The notes under the pieces are model-generated. The model was not told the origin of the DNA. It was given only the letters and a program-made list of their open reading frames with translations, and did no database searches. From positions 27,256-91,255 of the forward strand of contig DATJNA010000115.1 in NCBI GenBank assembly GCA_035508435.1: a stretch of DNA of 64,000 nt, written 5' to 3'. Positions 59,891 through 64,000 of this stretch are shown here, in pieces. Source of the stretch: JASHVB01 sp035508435 (GTDB lineage Bacteria; Pseudomonadota; Alphaproteobacteria; Acetobacterales; Acetobacteraceae). The number at the start of each line of letters is the position of its first letter. The first letter of the stretch is position 1. Made by a program: the position numbers and the translations under genes.

Positions 59891-60655
59891 TCACCGTTGG
59901 TTACCGAAGATGTTGCTCAGGATGGCGCCGGCGGCGCCGGCCTCGACGGACTGGGCGGGTGGGACCTCGCGGTGGGCCAGATACGGAGACAGCGCGTGGG
60001 CGAGGTTGGGCATGGTGAGGGTTTGCAACCAGATGCGGCCTGGTCCGGTCAGTTGCACCAGGAACAGCCCGTCGCCGCCGAACAGGGCGTTGGAAATGCC
60101 GCGGATGGTGGTGATGTCGAAAGCCACACTTTCCTCGAAAATCCCGACATGGCCGGGATGGACCAGAATCGATTCGCCGGGGGCAAGTTCGTGACTGACG
60201 ATCTCGCCGCCCAATTCTACCCAGGCGGTGCAGGTGCCGGACAGGCGCTGGAGAATGAAGCCCTCGCCACCGAAGATGCCGGCGCCGAGCGAGCGTTGCA
60301 GGGCTGCGGTCAGCTCCACCCCAAGCGTGCCACAAAGGAAGCCGTGGCGATGCACCAGATACCCGCGGCCCGGCTGCACCTGCAGTTCCATGATCTGGCC
60401 CGGCACCTTGGCGGCGAAGGCAACGGCGCCGAGGCCGTTGGTGCTGGAGAATTCGGTCATGAACAATCCGCCGCCGGAAACGGCGCGGGTGATTGCGCCC
60501 CACAGGCCGCGCGATCCACCGGTATTGGTGGTGGTGCGCAGTTGGACATTGGGCGTCATCCAGGACAGTTCTCCCGGGGTCGCAACGACGACGTCGTTCG
60601 GCTCCAGACCGATTTCGAGGACCGGCAGCGTGGTTCCGGTGATGCGGGACTGCAT
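59891..60655 (-). CDS. AIM24 / TIGR00266 family protein
   Basis: A 254-residue beta-rich protein of the AIM24 (DUF124) family: VVVATPGELSWMTPNVQLRT, FMTEFSSTNGLGAVAFAAKV, and GGEGFILQRLSGTCTAWVEL with repeated beta-strand pattern. Bacterial members have no settled role; mitochondrial AIM24 affects membrane organisation. Monocistronic, ending toward the terminator at 59515. Confidence 0.85.
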   Translation of the reverse strand: MQSRITGTTLPVLEIGLEPNDVVVATPGELSWMTPNVQLRTTTNTGGSRGLWGAITRAVSGGGLFMTEFSSTNGLGAVAFAAKVPGQIMELQVQPGRGYLVHRHGFLCGTLGVELTAALQRSLGAGIFGGEGFILQRLSGTCTAWVELGGEIVSHELAPGESILVHPGHVGIFEESVAFDITTIRGISNALFGGDGLFLVQLTGPGRIWLQTLTMPNLAHALSPYLAHREVPPAQSVEAGAAGAILSNIFGNQR

Positions 60656-60739
60656 GACGATGGGGCTCCGCCGCTTGTTGGGGCGGCGAAGTGTCGCACA
60701 CCGTCTGCTCCGGGCGCCACCGCGATGTTGCGATCCTGC

Positions 60740-60787
60740 GTCAGTGGGCCAGCGGGTCAGTGAGTCAGCGGGTCAGTGGCTCATGAG
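60740..60787. repeat. 16-bp tandem array, three units
   Basis: GTCAGTGGGCCAGCGG, GTCAGTGAGTCAGCGG and GTCAGTGGCTCATGAG follow each other exactly; each is itself two similar 8-bp halves. They lie in the divergent gap between the AIM24 and oxidase genes. Confidence 0.8.
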
Positions 60788-60905
60788 ACAGCGTTGGCAA
60801 ATGCTGCAAGGTCCGACCCCTGCCACGCCATCGCCGGCGACGCAGTGGTCGGTGGTTGCGCCAGCGCGAGTTGCGTCGCGGTGGCCGCGGCCTGATGGTT
60901 CGGTG

Positions 60906-62036
60906 ATGGAAGTGCACGAGGTTGATGTCGCAGTGATCGGGGCCGGCATTGCCGGCTCGACTGCTGCCGCGGCGCTCGCCGCCGATCGAAAGGTGGCGCT
61001 GATCGAGGCGGAGGAGGCCGCCGGCTATCACACCACCGGCCGTTCGGCGGCGGTGTGGGTTCTGAACTATGGCCCGCCCGACGTCCGCGGGCTCTCCAGT
61101 CTGTCACGGCCGTTCTTCGAGTATCCGCCGCCGGGTTTTACCGATGTGCCGCTGCTGGCGCGGCGAGCCGTGGTGTTCCTGGCGCCAGAATCGCAACGCG
61201 CAAAGTTGGCCGCCATGGTGGCGGAAGGTCAAGGGCTGCGGGAGATCGCGGTTACCGACTTGCGCCGCTGGGTGCCGGCGTTGCGCCCCGATTATGCCGT
61301 GGCGGCGGCAATCGAGCAGGATGCGTTCGATATGGACGTGGCCGCGCTGCACCAAGGTTTTCTGAAGATGCTGCGCGCGCAAGGCGGCGTGCTGGCCCTG
61401 CGTCACCGCGCTGCGCGGATCGAGCGACGGCATGGCCGGTGGGAGGTGGAGACAAGTGGTGGCGCAGTGTTCTGCGCGGCGGCGGTGGTCAATGCGTCCG
61501 GTGCCTGGGGAGATGCGGTGGCCGCCATCGCCGGGGTTCCGTCGCTCGGGCTGACGCCGTGCCGGCGCACCGCGGCGATTATTGATCCCGCACCGCATGA
61601 CGTGTCCGGCTGGCCGCTGCTGAACGATGTCGCCCAGACCTGGTATGTGCGACCCGAGGCGCGCACCAGACTGATGGTCTCGCCTGCGGACGAGGCGCCG
61701 ATGCATCCGCACGATGTGCAGCCGGAGGAACTGGACGTCGCGCTCGCTATCGATCGGATGCAGCAGGCGCTGGACATTGCTGTGCGACGCGTGGAGCGGA
61801 GGTGGGCGGGGCTCCGCACCTTCACGCCGGACCGCAGCCTGGCGCTGGGATGGGACCGCGATTCGGAGGGGTTCTTTTGGTGCGTCGGGCAGGGCGGCTA
61901 CGGCATCCAGACCGCGCCGGCTGCGGGGAGGCTGGTGGCGGACCTGATCTGCGGGCGTAATCCGGGAGCCGCGGCGGGAATCGTGGCGGCGGTCGACCCG
62001 ATGCGATTCCGCCAGAGCATTCCCATGGCGGATTGA
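60906..62036 (+). CDS. FAD-dependent oxidoreductase, DAO family
   Basis: A 376-residue D-amino-acid-oxidase-type flavoprotein. It has the N-terminal dinucleotide motif VIGAGIAGSTAAAALA, then GYHTTGRSAAVW, and a C-terminal FAD segment (GQGGYGIQTAPAAGRLVADL). Likely substrates are amino acids or related amines. ATG 60906 begins right before the Rossmann strand; the frame is open far upstream but antisense to AIM24. No partner genes. Confidence 0.85.
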   Translation: MEVHEVDVAVIGAGIAGSTAAAALAADRKVALIEAEEAAGYHTTGRSAAVWVLNYGPPDVRGLSSLSRPFFEYPPPGFTDVPLLARRAVVFLAPESQRAKLAAMVAEGQGLREIAVTDLRRWVPALRPDYAVAAAIEQDAFDMDVAALHQGFLKMLRAQGGVLALRHRAARIERRHGRWEVETSGGAVFCAAAVVNASGAWGDAVAAIAGVPSLGLTPCRRTAAIIDPAPHDVSGWPLLNDVAQTWYVRPEARTRLMVSPADEAPMHPHDVQPEELDVALAIDRMQQALDIAVRRVERRWAGLRTFTPDRSLALGWDRDSEGFFWCVGQGGYGIQTAPAAGRLVADLICGRNPGAAAGIVAAVDPMRFRQSIPMAD

Positions 62037-62144
62037 AATGCCGACCGTCTCCTGCCACTGCATCGTCCGTTGCTGCATTGCTTGCGGCCGATGCCCTGAC
62101 AGCGGCGCATAACGACATTCGGCACATGACGTGCCCGGGTTTCC

Positions 62145-64000
62145 TCAACGGCTACTTGCCTGCGGTCGCGGCGTGGGCAAATTGCCGCCGCCTGGCGCCT
62201 GCTTGATATCTGCCAGCACCTGATCGCAGGCCTGATTGTTGCCGACGCCAAGCTGGATCATCGGCAGCGCCGCCAGCGGCGGGAAGATTGCCCCTAACGC
62301 CGCCGCGAGGCCGCCCCGCACGGCCAGTTCAGATCCCGGCCGAATCGACGGGTGCTTGAAACTACCGGCGATGTCGATTGGGGCAGGCAATGAACCGATC
62401 GAAATATGCTTCGGCTGGGTCCGTATCTGCAGGTTAAGACTTTCAGTTCGCAAATCGATCGTCCCCACCCCGCGCACGATCGCCTCACCGGTGTCCAGGA
62501 TCAGCGGCCGGAAACTGACCACGCCGTGCTGCAATGGCATATCGTCCACCAGACACTGCACCGGCGTCCGCGTCGGCATGCCCAGCGCCGACAGCAAAGC
62601 GTTGCCGAACTCGAGACCGGAGAGGTCCACCAGCAGCGAACTCAGGTTGCCGCCCACCATGCCGAGGCGCGCGCCGCCATTGCCATTGCCGAGGAGCGTC
62701 GCCATGGAATCGCCTGTTGTATCGATCGTGCCGGTGCCGCTGATGGTGCCAACGCCGCCGAAAGTGTGCGTCGCCGCCAGCAACCGGGACACGTCCACGC
62801 GGTCGAAATTGATCTGGGCCCTGGCGTGCATTTGCTTGTCGCTGACCGGCGTCAGCGCAACCTCGCTCGTGATGCTGCCGATGCCGACCCCGAAGCTGAT
62901 CGGGTGCAGTTCCACCGCGCCGCTGGACACGTCCAGGACGACGAGCAGGTTATCCAGTGGGATCGAATCGCCGAGGATATGCGCGCTGCGATAGCGCAAT
63001 CGCACGTCGGCAAATGTCAGCGCCGGCAATGACATTGGCTTGGTCGGCAGCAGCCCGGGGCTGGCACGCGCCGCCACCACCTCCCCACGCTTTTCCGGCG
63101 TCTGTCCGGGCGTGGTCGCGCGGCCTGGTTCCGCACCGATGAAGCCGCCGAGATCGGCCAAATCCACTTGCCGCGAGTTCAGCTCCGCGGTGACCATTGG
63201 CCGCGGCTTGCCGGGTTGGACGGCAATCGTACCCTCCAGGTCGCTGTTACCCACCCGCCCGGCGAAATTCCGGAACAATACGTGGCCATCCCGGAAATCC
63301 AGGTTGCCGGTCAGACGATAGGGCGGCGTCTTGGCGATCGGGATGCCGGTCAGCGGCGTGAGCTGAGCCATGTTCTGTCCGCTGAGCTGCAGTTTCAAAT
63401 CGGCACCGCGTAAGTGCATCGGATCCTGCAATGTGCCGACCAGCGAGACATGAGTGTCGCCGTTGGCAAGCCGCAGGTTGAGCGGCCAGGGATTTGCGGC
63501 GCTGCGCAATGACAGCAGCGCGCCGCCGATCATCCGGCCGGCGATCGGTGCGTCGTTGTAGGTGCCGTGCGCCGTGATCACGATCTGTGACTCACCGCTG
63601 GTCTCGCGCGTCGTGATGTCGAGATTGAAGTCCGCCTTCAGCCTGGCCAGCACGGCGTGCACGTTGCCATCGACGATGCGCAGGTCGCCGATTGTCGCGC
63701 CCGGCCCGGATTGCCGCGGTGCCAGCCGCAGGTCGTAATTCGCCTTGCCGTCCGCTGCCTGGACCACGTTCGCCCGCGGGTTCTGAACGGCGATCAACGG
63801 AACGATCAAACGATGGTGAAACAGGTAATCCCACAGGTTGACCTGCACGGTGAGGCGCTGTGCGGCGGCGAAGGCCGGACCGGCCCAGCCAGACGGGTTG
63901 CCGATCGTGACGCGATCGGCAATCACCTGCGTCACGTGGCCAAGCCGCAAATGCAGATGCTCGATCTTGACCGGCCGGCCAAGTTCGGCCGCTGCGCGCG
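62145..64000 (-). CDS. AsmA-family protein, C-terminal part (partial)
   Basis: At least 618 residues, open to the right edge of the window, so the N-terminal membrane anchor is missing. It has AELGRPVKIEHLHLRLGHVT, RVTIGNPSGWAGP and repeated beta-strand pattern through SDLEGTIAVQPG and GGVGTISGTGTIDTTGDS, typical of AsmA-type proteins. These are large periplasm-spanning proteins linked to phospholipid transport and outer-membrane homeostasis. The last residues are Pro/Gln-rich. Confidence 0.83.
   Translation of the reverse strand, partial: RAAAELGRPVKIEHLHLRLGHVTQVIADRVTIGNPSGWAGPAFAAAQRLTVQVNLWDYLFHHRLIVPLIAVQNPRANVVQAADGKANYDLRLAPRQSGPGATIGDLRIVDGNVHAVLARLKADFNLDITTRETSGESQIVITAHGTYNDAPIAGRMIGGALLSLRSAANPWPLNLRLANGDTHVSLVGTLQDPMHLRGADLKLQLSGQNMAQLTPLTGIPIAKTPPYRLTGNLDFRDGHVLFRNFAGRVGNSDLEGTIAVQPGKPRPMVTAELNSRQVDLADLGGFIGAEPGRATTPGQTPEKRGEVVAARASPGLLPTKPMSLPALTFADVRLRYRSAHILGDSIPLDNLLVVLDVSSGAVELHPISFGVGIGSITSEVALTPVSDKQMHARAQINFDRVDVSRLLAATHTFGGVGTISGTGTIDTTGDSMATLLGNGNGGARLGMVGGNLSSLLVDLSGLEFGNALLSALGMPTRTPVQCLVDDMPLQHGVVSFRPLILDTGEAIVRGVGTIDLRTESLNLQIRTQPKHISIGSLPAPIDIAGSFKHPSIRPGSELAVRGGLAAALGAIFPPLAALPMIQLGVGNNQACDQVLADIKQAPGGGNLPTPRPQASSR

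Noticed and set aside
59752..60018. Plus-strand frame starting MCTTSSAAACRRR
   Set aside because: Its second half is antisense to the AIM24 gene; no ribosome site. The first 50 codons are noted as unexplained only.

Overview
The window is high-GC DNA with dense, often overlapping genes, from an alphaproteobacterium. Acetobacteraceae/Rhodospirillales is my best guess, from the gene set and protein style; there is no rRNA or marker that fixes a genus. I see no tRNA, rRNA, CRISPR array, transposase or prophage gene. The cut edges fall inside genes: an FAD-linked oxidase at the left and an AsmA-like protein at the right.

Left third (1-19145), mostly housekeeping. In order: a ureohydrolase with an altered metal site; a class A penicillin-binding protein; prfB with its programmed +1 frameshift; a TPR/glycosyltransferase-like protein; two small ferredoxin-like-fold proteins; an M20 deacetylase; a DEAD-box helicase; glutaryl-CoA dehydrogenase; an RlmD-type RNA methyltransferase; the rpsF-rpsR-rplI ribosomal operon; a wrecked RaiA/cold-shock gene; and secD-secF.

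Middle (19549-40661), catabolic and accessory. A double-length class III CoA-transferase faces an acyl-CoA synthetase and a double-hotdog dehydratase. An alpha/beta hydrolase and PutA follow. A minus-strand run then holds cupin, DUF35, thiolase-like, MFS, crotonase and nitroreductase genes. Several of these acyl-CoA enzymes lack textbook catalytic residues. After a second MFS gene comes a small gene graveyard (remnants of an SDR, a YCII protein and a GxxExxY protein), then a quinone oxidoreductase, a Crp/Fnr regulator behind an FNR-like box, and a heptose-kinase-like GHMP kinase.

Right third (41063-58983), a seven-gene alpha-glucan/trehalose cluster: glgE, treS-mak, glgB, glgX, treZ, malQ, treY. 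Together they encode a closed loop. TreY and TreZ turn glucan into trehalose, TreS turns trehalose into maltose, Mak makes maltose 1-phosphate, and GlgE with GlgB rebuild branched glucan; GlgX and MalQ trim and remodel chains. There is no ADP-glucose route (glgC/glgA) or glgP in the window. GlgE carries an extra N-terminal amylase-like domain whose catalytic residues are gone. A small Gly/Thr/Ser-rich secreted protein, an AIM24-family protein, a DAO-type oxidase and the AsmA-like gene close the window.

Non-coding structure is unusually rich. There are three bipartite inverted REP-like elements, each just upstream of a start codon, and three tandem arrays with a 16-bp period, one of 11 units inside the glg/tre cluster. 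Other tandem repeats have periods of about 22, 29 and 43 bp.
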